Origin: Balneolaceae bacterium
GTDB taxonomy: Bacteria > Bacteroidota > Rhodothermia > Balneolales > Balneolaceae
NCBI GenBank assembly: GCA_034521445.1
Contig: JAXHMM010000011.1
Span: forward strand, 62,001 to 126,000
Length of the DNA stretch: 64,000 bases
Reading direction: 5' to 3'
The notes beneath the pieces were generated by a model. The model searched no databases, was not told where the DNA came from, and saw nothing but the letters and a program-made list of their open reading frames with translations. The translations under genes and the position numbers were made by a program. This document shows positions 1 to 7,976 of this stretch, in pieces. Numbering within the stretch: the stretch's first letter is position 1; each line of letters starts with the position of its first letter.

Positions 1-297
1 GGCGGCGTACCTCGAGGGGCCGAAGACGGGAATGCCGCGCTCCTCCAGAAAGTCGGCAATGCCGTCCACCAGCGGCTGTTCGGGTCCCACAACCACCAGG
101 CCCACCTCCTTCGATTCGGCAAAGTCGGCGACAGCCCCGAAATCGGAAAGAGAGAGGTCCACGTTGGTTCCCACGTCGGCGGTCCCGGGATTGCCGGGGG
201 CGATGTAGAGGGTATCGAGCAGTTCGGAACGCGCAATGGACCACGCCATGGCATGTTCGCGTCCCCCGCTGCCCAGAAGCAGTACGTTGAGAGGCAT
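1..297 (-). CDS. purD: Phosphoribosylamine-glycine ligase (PurD), N-terminal part only
   Basis: This is the second enzyme step of de novo purine synthesis, joining glycine to phosphoribosylamine with ATP in the cytoplasm. The reverse complement reads from an ATG at 297 as MPLNVLLLGSGGREHAMAW, followed by the stretch TLYIAPGNPGTA and later VVVGPEQPLVDGIADFLEE. These are the characteristic N-terminal nucleotide-fold motifs of the GARS family. About 98 residues are present and the rest lies beyond the left edge. The ATG overlaps the TGA of tpiA by one base (TGATG), so the two are probably translationally coupled. Family assignment is from motif recognition only. Confidence 0.9.
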   Translation of the reverse strand, partial: MPLNVLLLGSGGREHAMAWSIARSELLDTLYIAPGNPGTADVGTNVDLSLSDFGAVADFAESKEVGLVVVGPEQPLVDGIADFLEERGIPVFGPSRYAA

Positions 298-1076
298 CAG
301 TCGGATGAGATTTGTTCGGCAATTTCAACGATGGCGGCGAAGCTTTCGGCCTCAAGGGAGGCGCCTCCCACCAGTCCCCCGTCCACGTCAGGCTGCTCCA
401 GCAGCTCACGGGCGTTGCGGGGCTTCATGCTGCCGCCGTAGAGAATCTGCACGGCGCGGGCCGTCTCCAGATCGTACAGATCGGTGATGGCGGAGCGTAT
501 CATGTCGTGCATCTCCTGGGCCTGCTGCGGGGTGGCCGTCTCGCCGGTGCCGATGGCCCAGAGGGGTTCGTAGGCCACGATCACGCCGGGGGCGTCGTCT
601 ATGGAGACCTCCGTAAAGGCGGCCTCCACCTGTTTGCCCACCATGCGCTGGTGGGTGCCCTTCTTGCGCTGCTGCAGCGATTCCCCCACGCAGACGACCG
701 GCGTGAGTTCCGCGCCGAGGGCCTTGCGCAGCTTGTAGTTGACGGTGGTGTCGGACTCCCCGAAAAACTCCCGCCGCTCGGAGTGGCCCACAATCACATG
801 GGTGCAGCCCAGCTCGCGGAGCATGGAGGTGCTCACCTCCCCCGTGTAGGCGCCCTCGTCCTCGTAGTGCACGTCCTGCGCCCCCAGCCATACGGTCTCG
901 CTGCCGTCGAGGGCCACGGAGGCCGCGGGGATGGAGACGAAAGGGGGACAGATCAGCACCTGGACAGAGTCGGGGAGGTCGCCCAGGCGCTCGCGGATGC
1001 CGCCCGCGAGCTCGGCGGACTCCCTGGGACCGCCGTTCATCTTCCAGTTTCCGGCGATGAGCAGCGGTCGAGTCAT
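297..1076 (-). CDS. tpiA: Triosephosphate isomerase
   Basis: Interconverts dihydroxyacetone phosphate and glyceraldehyde 3-phosphate in glycolysis and gluconeogenesis. The protein has 259 residues, close to the usual 250. It starts MTRPLLIAGNWKMNGG, which contains the substrate-binding Asn-Lys. It carries HSERREFFGE with the electrophilic His, the catalytic glutamate in VAYEPLWAIGTGETATP (the loop-6 lid motif), and the phosphate-binding YGGSMKP near the end. The start overlaps the stop of the upstream thioredoxin-like lipoprotein gene by four bases, and its own stop overlaps purD. The three genes therefore form a tightly packed minus-strand unit with no room for internal promoters. Nothing is odd about the gene itself. 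Confidence 0.97.
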   Translation of the reverse strand: MTRPLLIAGNWKMNGGPRESAELAGGIRERLGDLPDSVQVLICPPFVSIPAASVALDGSETVWLGAQDVHYEDEGAYTGEVSTSMLRELGCTHVIVGHSERREFFGESDTTVNYKLRKALGAELTPVVCVGESLQQRKKGTHQRMVGKQVEAAFTEVSIDDAPGVIVAYEPLWAIGTGETATPQQAQEMHDMIRSAITDLYDLETARAVQILYGGSMKPRNARELLEQPDVDGGLVGGASLEAESFAAIVEIAEQISSD

Positions 1077-2437
1077 GAAGCGGGGCCTTCGTTGTTAATC
1101 AGCGTTTGAATACCCTGAATGATATCGCGGAACTCCGTACCCACATACCTTCGCACGATGCGTCCCTGGCGGTCGACAAGAAAGCGCGTGGGCGTGCCTC
1201 GGATGTTGAACCGGTTCACCAGCTCCTGCCGGTCGTAGGCGCCGGCCTGGGCCACAGGCCAGGGCTGCACCCGCTCCTCAAAGAAGCCTTCGATCGTCAC
1301 CTGGCTTTCGTCCAGGGGAAGCGTGACGACCTGGAGTCCGTAATTGCGGTAGATGCTGTGGATGACCACCGTGCGGTCGAACTGCTGCTGGTAGGTGCGG
1401 CTGGCCAGCGAGGTGATCTCCAGGATGTAGGGAGTGCCCAGGAGCGACTCCCTGCTCACGGTACCCCCGTTGGTGCCAAAGGAAAATTCGGGAATGGTGT
1501 CGCCCGGCGCCAGATAGTCCAGATCGTACTGGATGGCTTCGGACCAGTTTCGCGCGGTGGGGTTATCGGGGTAGCTGTTCTGGAAATCGGTCAGCAGGTT
1601 CTGGGCGGTTTCCACACGCGCGCTGTCGTAGAGCAGCTTGATGCGTTCCATGCGGATGCGCATGCTCGCCTGGGAGCCCTCCGTCATCTGCTGGAGGGTG
1701 TCAAGGTAGGCCAGCGCGTGGTCGAGTCCCTGGTCCTGGGCCAGGTAGTCTTTGCCGTAGGTGGCGGCCAGCCCCACCAGGTCATCATCGGCGCGCACCT
1801 GGTTCAGGCGCAGCATCATGCTGTCGGGGTCCTGGGTGTTGAGGATGCGTATCGATTCGGTGGCCGCCATCTTGCCTGCAATGGTGGTGGGATAACGCTC
1901 GTAGACCTCCCAGTAGAGTCCGCTCCACTTGTTCATCTCCTGGGAGAGGCTGTCGGCGGAGATGCGGCCCGCCTGGGCGTAGATGCGCACCCGGCCTATG
2001 GTGCGGTTCATGCGCTGGAAAAGCTCCAGGGCCTCGTGCTCGCGGGAATGGATGTCCAGGGTCTGCTGCAGGTTGGCCAGGTCGCCGGTCACGCGCACCG
2101 TATCGTCGGCCGACAGGTAGAGGGGCACCCGGGCCAGCTCGCTCTGGTTGCGGGTGATGGAGAGGGGGTAGCGGTTCTGGGCAGGTACCTTGGCCATGCC
2201 GGCGAATCGACCCGTGGAATCGGTCACCTGGTGAAAAAGGGTATCGGTGATGGCGCCGGCCGAGTCCTCGCGGACCACGGTCACGCCGATGCCGGAATAG
2301 TCACCGCTCTGGTCCACCGAATCGGCCACGGTAAGCCGTCCCTCCATGCGCGCGCCGCCCTCCTCGGAGCCGCCCGAACAGGAGACGGCGAACATGGCGG
2401 TAAGGCCGAGGGCGATGCTGATAAATGGTTTTTTCAT
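1073..2437 (-). CDS. Thioredoxin-like (TlpA/DUF4369-type) lipoprotein lacking CXXC
   Basis: A predicted lipoprotein of 454 residues. I start it at the ATG at 2437, which gives MKKPFISIALGLTAMFAVSCSGG with a lipobox cysteine. A longer frame back to 2482 would bury this signal. Residues about 25-300 are a helical N-terminal region resembling the DUF4369 domains that precede thioredoxin folds in Bacteroidota-type proteins. The last 130 residues look like an AhpC/TSA-thioredoxin fold, with a Thr-Pro turn (RGTPTRFLVD) at the cis-proline position and GRIVRRYVG after it. The usual CXXC position reads EITSLASRTYQ, so there is no redox-active cysteine pair. It is probably a periplasm-facing structural or binding protein rather than an oxidoreductase. 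It overlaps tpiA by four bases. Confidence 0.75.
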   Translation of the reverse strand: MKKPFISIALGLTAMFAVSCSGGSEEGGARMEGRLTVADSVDQSGDYSGIGVTVVREDSAGAITDTLFHQVTDSTGRFAGMAKVPAQNRYPLSITRNQSELARVPLYLSADDTVRVTGDLANLQQTLDIHSREHEALELFQRMNRTIGRVRIYAQAGRISADSLSQEMNKWSGLYWEVYERYPTTIAGKMAATESIRILNTQDPDSMMLRLNQVRADDDLVGLAATYGKDYLAQDQGLDHALAYLDTLQQMTEGSQASMRIRMERIKLLYDSARVETAQNLLTDFQNSYPDNPTARNWSEAIQYDLDYLAPGDTIPEFSFGTNGGTVSRESLLGTPYILEITSLASRTYQQQFDRTVVIHSIYRNYGLQVVTLPLDESQVTIEGFFEERVQPWPVAQAGAYDRQELVNRFNIRGTPTRFLVDRQGRIVRRYVGTEFRDIIQGIQTLINNEGPAS

Positions 2438-2487
2438 CAATCCTGAATACTGACGGTGCGGTATGAGCAACCGATTAATCAACCTAT

Positions 2488-3963
2488 TTACGATTCTTCA
2501 AGCTTACTTGCAATGAGCTCGCGCACCAGGTTGGGATTTGCCTTTCCCTGGGAGCGCTGCATCACCTGCCCGATAAAAAAGCCTATAAGACCCTTTTTCC
2601 CGTCGCGGTATCGGCCCACTTCGTCGGGGTGCTCCTCGATGACCTGCTCCACGATGGGCTCGATGAAGCCGGCGTCGGAGACCTGCAGCAGGTTCATCGA
2701 CTCGGCCAGATCTTCGGCGCTGCCCTCCTGCTCCAGCATGGCGTCAAAGATAGCGGTCATGGCGGAGGAGTTCACCTTGTCGTCCTCGCGCAGGTCGATG
2801 AGTCCCCCCAGGCGTTCGGACGACACCGGGAATTCGCGAATCGAAATACTGCGCTCGTTGAGTACGCGCAGCACCTCGGTGAGCACCAGGTTGGAGGCCG
2901 CCCGCGGGGAACCGGAGGTATCGACCAGCTTCTCGAAAAAGTCGGCCAGGTAGCGGTCGTCGGTCAGGGTGCGGGCGTCCTGTGCGCTCATGTCAAAATC
3001 GTCCATAAAGCGCTTCTGCCGCACGTCGGGCATTTCGGGGAGCTCCGCGCGCACCTCATCAAGCATATCGTCGGTCACCACCACCGGCGGGATGTCGGGT
3101 TCGGGAAAATAGCGGTAGTCGTGCGCCTCCTCCTTGGTACGCATCATGCGGGTCTCCATCTTGTCGGGGTCCCACAGCATGGTTTCCTGCACGACCTCCC
3201 CGCCCTCCTCCAGCAGGGCGATCTGCCGCTCGATCTCGTAGCCCAGGGCGCGCTCCACGTTGCGGAAAGAGTTCATGTTCTTAAGCTCGGTGCGGGTGCC
3301 GAACGTCTGCGAGCCGCGCGGCATCACCGAGACGTTGGCGTCGCAGCGCAGGCTTCCCTCCTCCATGTTGCCGTCGCAGATCTCCAGGTACTGCACGATC
3401 TGCTTGATGCGAGTCAGGTAGTTGTAAGCCTCTTTCGGGGTGCGCAGGTCAGGTTCGGAGACGATTTCGATGAGGGGCACGCCCGCACGGTTCAGGTCCA
3501 CCAGCGTGTGGTAGGGATCCTGGTCGTGGATGGACTTTCCGGCGTCCTCCTCCATGTGTATGCGCGTGATGCCGATGCGTTTTTCGGTAGACGGGCCGTC
3601 CTCCCCTCCGGCCTCCTCATCGGTAATGGTGATGTGTCCGCCGTGGCAGATGGGCGTCTCGTACTGGGAGATCTGGTAGCCCTTGGGCAGATCGGGGTAA
3701 AAGTAGTTTTTCCGGGCGAAAATGGACTTGCGGGACACCTCGCAGTGGGTGGCCAGTCCCATCTTAATGGTGTAGCGCACCAGGTTATCGTTCAGCACGG
3801 GGAGGGTGCCCGGATGTCCCAGGCAGAGGGGCGTCAACTGGGTATTGGGCAGGCCGCCGAACTCGGTGGATACCGGCGCGAAGGCCTTGCTCTCGGTCAG
3901 CAGCTGGCAGTGCACCTCCAGCCCGATGACCGCTTCGTAGTTGTCGTGATCGATGGTACCCAT
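2488..3963 (-). CDS. gatB: Aspartyl/glutamyl-tRNA amidotransferase subunit B
   Basis: Subunit of the GatCAB complex, which converts misacylated Glu-tRNA(Gln) or Asp-tRNA(Asn) to the correct amide in the cytoplasm. The 491-residue protein has the family opening YEAVIGLEVHCQLLTESKAF, then FYPDLPKGYQISQYETPIC and the long catalytic stretch around DLNRAGVPLIEIVSEPDL. GSLRCDANVSVMPRG, RTELKNMNSFRNVERAL and HDYRYFPEPDIPP are diagnostic. The C-terminal half includes the YqeY-like tail ending GQVMQRSQGKANPNLVRELI. gatA and gatC are not in this window. The gene lies about 96 bases downstream of aguA on the same strand and may share its transcript. Confidence 0.96.
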   Translation of the reverse strand: MGTIDHDNYEAVIGLEVHCQLLTESKAFAPVSTEFGGLPNTQLTPLCLGHPGTLPVLNDNLVRYTIKMGLATHCEVSRKSIFARKNYFYPDLPKGYQISQYETPICHGGHITITDEEAGGEDGPSTEKRIGITRIHMEEDAGKSIHDQDPYHTLVDLNRAGVPLIEIVSEPDLRTPKEAYNYLTRIKQIVQYLEICDGNMEEGSLRCDANVSVMPRGSQTFGTRTELKNMNSFRNVERALGYEIERQIALLEEGGEVVQETMLWDPDKMETRMMRTKEEAHDYRYFPEPDIPPVVVTDDMLDEVRAELPEMPDVRQKRFMDDFDMSAQDARTLTDDRYLADFFEKLVDTSGSPRAASNLVLTEVLRVLNERSISIREFPVSSERLGGLIDLREDDKVNSSAMTAIFDAMLEQEGSAEDLAESMNLLQVSDAGFIEPIVEQVIEEHPDEVGRYRDGKKGLIGFFIGQVMQRSQGKANPNLVRELIASKLEES

Positions 3964-4059
3964 GTCCTCTGTTTACTTCGTGCCTTCCAAAAGCAAAATG
4001 ACGGCCGCCGTACAACCGCAATCGGGAAGGCCAAAGATATTAAAGATGCGAGACATTTA

Positions 4060-5175
4060 TTAGTGCTTCGGGGAATGGCCTGAAGGCAGCCCGTAGAGCT
4101 GCTGTGTGACGCAGTGAATGGAACCCTGACCCCAAACCAGGTCGGCGCAGGAAATGCCGTCTACCTCGCGGTCCGGGAAATGGCTGCCGATCAGTTCCAG
4201 GGCCTCCCCGTCGCGGCGCGTATCGTAGAGGGGCACCAGCACCACCCCGCTGGCCACGTAGAAGTTGGCGTAGCTGGCCGGCACATAGGCCGAGCCGTCC
4301 ACCGTGGTGCCCTCGATGCGGGTCTCCGGCAGCGGGAGAGTCTCGATGCGCAGGGACCTTCCGCCGGGGAGGGTGGCCGAACGCAGGATTTCCAGGTTTT
4401 CGGCCAGGGCGGCGTGGTTCACGTCGCCGGGCGGGGCGGTGACCGCCAGCACCGTATCCGGCGCCAGAAAGCGGGCCAGGTCGTCGATGTGGCCGTCGGT
4501 ATCGTCCCCGGTCAGCCCCTCCTTCAGCCAGATGACGTGATCGGCGCCCAGGTAGGCGCGCAGCCTGTCCTCGATCTGTCCGCGGTCCAGTGCCGGGTTG
4601 CGGTTGGGATTGAGAAGCACCGACTCGGTGGTCAGCAGGGCGCCTTCCCCGTTCACCTCGATGGACCCTCCTTCCAGCACCATGCCGGGGGCGTAGCGCG
4701 GGATGCCGAACCGGCGGGCAAACCAGGCGGGCAGGGCGTTGTCGTCTTCCCAGGGAGGATACTTTCCGCCCCACGCGTTGTACTCCCAGTCGGTGAGGGC
4801 CCATTCGGGGAGGTCGCCGTCGACAGCCTCCTCCCGCCGCACAAAGATGGGCCCGCAGTCCCTGGCCCAGACGTCGTTGATCGGGCGCACATGCCAGGTG
4901 ATGCGGGTGGGGTCCACCGCAAAATCCTCCAGCACCTTTCCGGCACGCTCACGGACTGCCTCATTTTCGGCCAGCAGGTGCACCTGCTCGTGCGGGGTCA
5001 GCGCGGCCAGGATGTCGCCGTAGACCCGCTCGACGCGCGCCAGGCACGCTCCGGGCCAGGTCTCCCGGTTGGAGGGCCAGTGGAGCTGGGTGGCAGCATG
5101 GGGATGCCACTCGGCCGGCATGCGGTAGCCGAGCTCTCCCGGGCGGCGGTTGGACGATGCAGCGGTTCGGGGCAT
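4060..5175 (-). CDS. aguA: Agmatine deiminase
   Basis: Hydrolyses agmatine to N-carbamoylputrescine plus ammonia, the first step of the arginine-decarboxylase route to putrescine. The 371-residue protein has the guanidino-group-modifying fold motifs: YRMPAEWHPHAATQLHWPS near the start, VWARDCGPIFV, LEGGSIEVNGEGALLTTE, TGDDTDGHIDDLARF with the catalytic His/Asp, and GQGSIHCVTQQ with the nucleophilic cysteine close to the C terminus. It follows aguB by three bases on the same strand, so the two enzymes form one operon for putrescine synthesis. No agmatine-producing gene is seen here. Confidence 0.94.
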   Translation of the reverse strand: MPRTAASSNRRPGELGYRMPAEWHPHAATQLHWPSNRETWPGACLARVERVYGDILAALTPHEQVHLLAENEAVRERAGKVLEDFAVDPTRITWHVRPINDVWARDCGPIFVRREEAVDGDLPEWALTDWEYNAWGGKYPPWEDDNALPAWFARRFGIPRYAPGMVLEGGSIEVNGEGALLTTESVLLNPNRNPALDRGQIEDRLRAYLGADHVIWLKEGLTGDDTDGHIDDLARFLAPDTVLAVTAPPGDVNHAALAENLEILRSATLPGGRSLRIETLPLPETRIEGTTVDGSAYVPASYANFYVASGVVLVPLYDTRRDGEALELIGSHFPDREVDGISCADLVWGQGSIHCVTQQLYGLPSGHSPKH

Positions 5176-5178
5176 GGG

Positions 5179-6060
5179 CTAGTCGTCGTAGCGTTTCAGC
5201 AGGGGACCATAGGTGTCGATGCGGCGGTCCCTGAAAAAGGGCCAGATCTGCCGCTGTCGTTCGACGGCCGACAGATCCAGTTCGGCGTGCAGGATCTCCT
5301 CCTCCCGGCCGGCCTGCGCCAGAATCTGCCCGAAGGGACCCGCCACGAAGGACTGTCCCCAGAACCGCGTGCCCCCCTCCTCGCCCACGCGGTTCACGCT
5401 GGCCACGAAGCATCCGTTGGCGATGGCGTGGCTTCGCTGGATGGTCTGCCAGGCCTGGTGAAACTCTTCGCTCTCGCCCCCGCTCTCCTCGGGGAGGGTG
5501 CCGATGGCCGTGGGATAGAGCAGCAGGCCGGCCCCCTTCAGGGCGGAGACCCGCGCCGCCTCCGGGTACCACTGGTCCCAGCAGATCAGGGGGGCGAAGC
5601 GTGGCGCGTCCTCCCCGACATCGTCCAGGCCGAACACCCGGTAGCCCTCCTCCCCCGGGGTGAAATAGTACTTCTCGTAGAAGCCGGGATCGTCGGGGAT
5701 ATGCACCTTGCGGTAAAACCCCTGCAGCTCACCGCCGGGTCCGATCACGGCCAGGGAGTTGTGGTAAATGCCGGCCGCGCGCCGCTCGAAAAAGGGCGCG
5801 ACAAGGGAGATGTCCAGTTGATCGGCCAGCTGGCGCAGACGACGGGTGAGGGGACCGTCCAGGGGCTGCGCCCACTCGAAAAAACACTCGTCCATCTCGC
5901 GCGGGAAATAGGTGGTATGGAAGAGCTCCTGCAGACAGACCAGGCGGGCGCCGCCCCGGGCGGCCTCCTCCACCAGTCCGCAGGCGCGCTCCAGGTTGGC
6001 CTGCGGGTCGTCGGTGCAGGGATGCTGTATGAGCGCCAGGTTGAGGGTGTTCATGCTCAT
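5179..6060 (-). CDS. aguB: N-carbamoylputrescine amidohydrolase
   Basis: Nitrilase-superfamily enzyme that hydrolyses N-carbamoylputrescine to putrescine, CO2 and ammonia. The 293-residue protein starts MSMNTLNLALIQHPC; a second ATG at 6054 is also possible. It carries the Glu-Lys-Cys triad of the superfamily: LVCLQELFHTTYFPRE (Glu), FYRKVHIPDDPGFYEKYYF (Lys) and PLICWDQWYPEAAR (Cys). EKYYFTPG and the DQWYPE context are typical of the plant/bacterial AguB branch. It is the first gene of the aguB-aguA pair, with gatB possibly downstream. The promoter must lie in the 6061-6341 region it shares with the divergent pckA. Confidence 0.93.
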   Translation of the reverse strand: MSMNTLNLALIQHPCTDDPQANLERACGLVEEAARGGARLVCLQELFHTTYFPREMDECFFEWAQPLDGPLTRRLRQLADQLDISLVAPFFERRAAGIYHNSLAVIGPGGELQGFYRKVHIPDDPGFYEKYYFTPGEEGYRVFGLDDVGEDAPRFAPLICWDQWYPEAARVSALKGAGLLLYPTAIGTLPEESGGESEEFHQAWQTIQRSHAIANGCFVASVNRVGEEGGTRFWGQSFVAGPFGQILAQAGREEEILHAELDLSAVERQRQIWPFFRDRRIDTYGPLLKRYDD

Positions 6061-6245
6061 GATTCGTTTACCTATGCTCGGCCGGAATTACGGATGTTTC
6101 GGGTCTCCCGAAAGGCACGTCCGGAAATACCGCGCCGGCCTTCCGGAGACCCTTCGAACTAAATATTTTCGTTATAGGCCCGTCTTCGCCTGAATAACTT
6201 GCCTCATCCAAAAAGCGGCCTTTAGAATATTAGGAGACCGGTTTT

Positions 6246-6281
6246 AGCCTCCGAAAGATCGAAGGTACGGGTTTTGAGGCT
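6246..6281 (+). promoter_or_regulatory. Inverted repeat in aguB/pckA divergent intergenic region
   Basis: AGCCTC at 6246-6251 and GAGGCT at 6276-6281 are perfect inverted repeats 24 bases apart. They lie in the divergent space between aguB (leftward) and pckA (rightward), upstream of a stronger hairpin at 6316-6339. Together they could form a leader structure on the pckA transcript. The stem is short and may be chance. Confidence 0.3.
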
Positions 6282-6315
6282 CCCATATTAACAATAATTA
6301 TTCGTATACTAACAG

Positions 6316-6339
6316 GCTCTCTGAAGAGAGCTTTTTTTT
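6316..6339 (+). terminator. Intrinsic-terminator-like hairpin just upstream of pckA
   Basis: GCTCTC, TGAA loop, GAGAGC, then eight consecutive T residues: a perfect six-base stem with a tetraloop and U-run, the standard shape of a rho-independent terminator. The aguB gene upstream points the other way, so no plus-strand gene ends here. The hairpin lies 38 bases before the pckA ATG. It may attenuate pckA or end a short leader RNA. Confidence 0.6.
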
Positions 6340-6377
6340 GATTGAACATTTCAGAAACCGAAACACAACAGCATCAG

Positions 6378-7976
6378 ATGAGTAACCAAGCACATCCCCG
6401 GAGTTCCGTGGGACTGGACTACCTGGGACTGGAAAACAACGACCATACCCTCTGGAACCTGACGCCCCCGGAGCTCTACGAGGAGGCCATCCAGAACGGG
6501 GAGGGAACCCTGACCAGGGACTACGCCCTGCGCGTGCTTACCGGAAAGTATACGGGACGTTCGCCGGAGGACAAATACATTGTGGACCTGCCCTCCATCC
6601 ACGACGACATCGACTGGGGTGAGATCAACCAGCCCGTGGACGAGGAGACCTTCGACGGACTCTTCGAGAAGGTGACCGAGTATCTCTCAGAAAAGAAACT
6701 CTACATCAAGGACTGCTTTGCGGGCGCCGAGGAGGAGCACCGCCTGAACGTGCGGGTGGTCAGCGAGGCCGCCTATCACGGGCTTTTCGCCCACAACATG
6801 TTCATCCGCCCCAGCCACGAGGAGCTCAAGAACCACAAGCCCGACTTCACCGTGCTGGCCGCGCCCAATTTCAAGGCGAACCCGGAGGAGGACGGCACCA
6901 AGAGCGAAACCTTCATTTTTGTACACTTCGACAAGCGGATCATTCTCATCGGGGGCACCCTCTATTCGGGCGAGGTGAAAAAAGGCATCTTCTCGGTGAT
7001 GAACTACCTGCTGCCCAAAAGGGAGGTGATGGCCATGCACTGTTCGGCCAACATGAGCGAGGAGGGCGAAACCGCCGTATTCTTCGGGCTTTCGGGCACC
7101 GGCAAGACCACGCTGAGCTCCGATCCCGACCGCGTGCTCATCGGAGACGACGAGCACGGCTGGAGCGACGAGGGCGTTTTCAATATCGAGGGCGGCTGCT
7201 ACGCCAAGACCATCAACCTCTCGGAGGAGGGCGAGCCGCTGATCTACGCCACCACCAGGATGCCGGGCACCATCCTCGAGAACGTGGTACTCTACAGCGA
7301 CCGCAGTCCCGACTTCGACGACACCAGCTTCACGCAGAATACGCGCTGCTCCTACCCCATTGACTACATCCCCAATGCCAGCGACGCCGGCCGGGGCAAC
7401 CATCCGAGCAACGTGATTTTCCTGACCTGCGACGCCTTCGGGGTGCTGCCTCCCATCTCGCGGCTCACCCCCGAGCAGGCCATGTACCACTTCATCAGCG
7501 GCTATACCGCCAAGGTGGCGGGCACCGAGCGCGGCGTCACCGAACCCCAGGCCACCTTTTCGGCCTGCTTCGGCGCCCCCTTCATGCCCCTGCACCCCAC
7601 CGTGTACGCCGAGCTGCTGGCCGACAAGATCCGCCGCCACGAGTCCAACGTCTGGCTGATCAACACCGGCTGGACCGGCGGGCCCCACGGCACCGGCCAC
7701 CGCGTCAAGCTGGGCTACACCCGGCAGATGCTCAGCGAGGCGCTGGAAGGCAATCTGGATGATGCGAACTTTGAGACCGAGCCCTTCTTCGGGCTTCAGA
7801 TTCCCGCCGAAGTGGCCGGCATCCCGGACGAGCTTCTGCGTCCGCGTCAGACCTGGGACGACCAGGAGGCCTACGACGAGAAAGCCCACAAGCTGGCCGG
7901 CATGTTCCGCGAGAACTTCAAGCAGTTTGAGAGCGAGGCGAGCGAAGAGCTGATCGCCGCAGGACCGAACGCCTAG
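6378..7976 (+). CDS. pckA: Phosphoenolpyruvate carboxykinase (ATP)
   Basis: Converts oxaloacetate and ATP to PEP, CO2 and ADP, the entry step of gluconeogenesis. The 532-residue protein has the kinase-1a P-loop FFGLSGTGKTTLSSDP, the metal-binding stretch IGDDEHGWSDEGVFNIEGG that includes the kinase-2 aspartates, and the FIRPS/HFDKRIILIGG substrate region. The frame can be extended to a TTG at 6342, but that lies directly after the T-run of a terminator-like hairpin. I therefore prefer the ATG at 6378 (MSNQAHPRSS). No strong Shine-Dalgarno sequence precedes either start. Its TAG stop overlaps the TAG of the convergent prfA within a single CTAG. Confidence 0.95.
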   Translation: MSNQAHPRSSVGLDYLGLENNDHTLWNLTPPELYEEAIQNGEGTLTRDYALRVLTGKYTGRSPEDKYIVDLPSIHDDIDWGEINQPVDEETFDGLFEKVTEYLSEKKLYIKDCFAGAEEEHRLNVRVVSEAAYHGLFAHNMFIRPSHEELKNHKPDFTVLAAPNFKANPEEDGTKSETFIFVHFDKRIILIGGTLYSGEVKKGIFSVMNYLLPKREVMAMHCSANMSEEGETAVFFGLSGTGKTTLSSDPDRVLIGDDEHGWSDEGVFNIEGGCYAKTINLSEEGEPLIYATTRMPGTILENVVLYSDRSPDFDDTSFTQNTRCSYPIDYIPNASDAGRGNHPSNVIFLTCDAFGVLPPISRLTPEQAMYHFISGYTAKVAGTERGVTEPQATFSACFGAPFMPLHPTVYAELLADKIRRHESNVWLINTGWTGGPHGTGHRVKLGYTRQMLSEALEGNLDDANFETEPFFGLQIPAEVAGIPDELLRPRQTWDDQEAYDEKAHKLAGMFRENFKQFESEASEELIAAGPNA

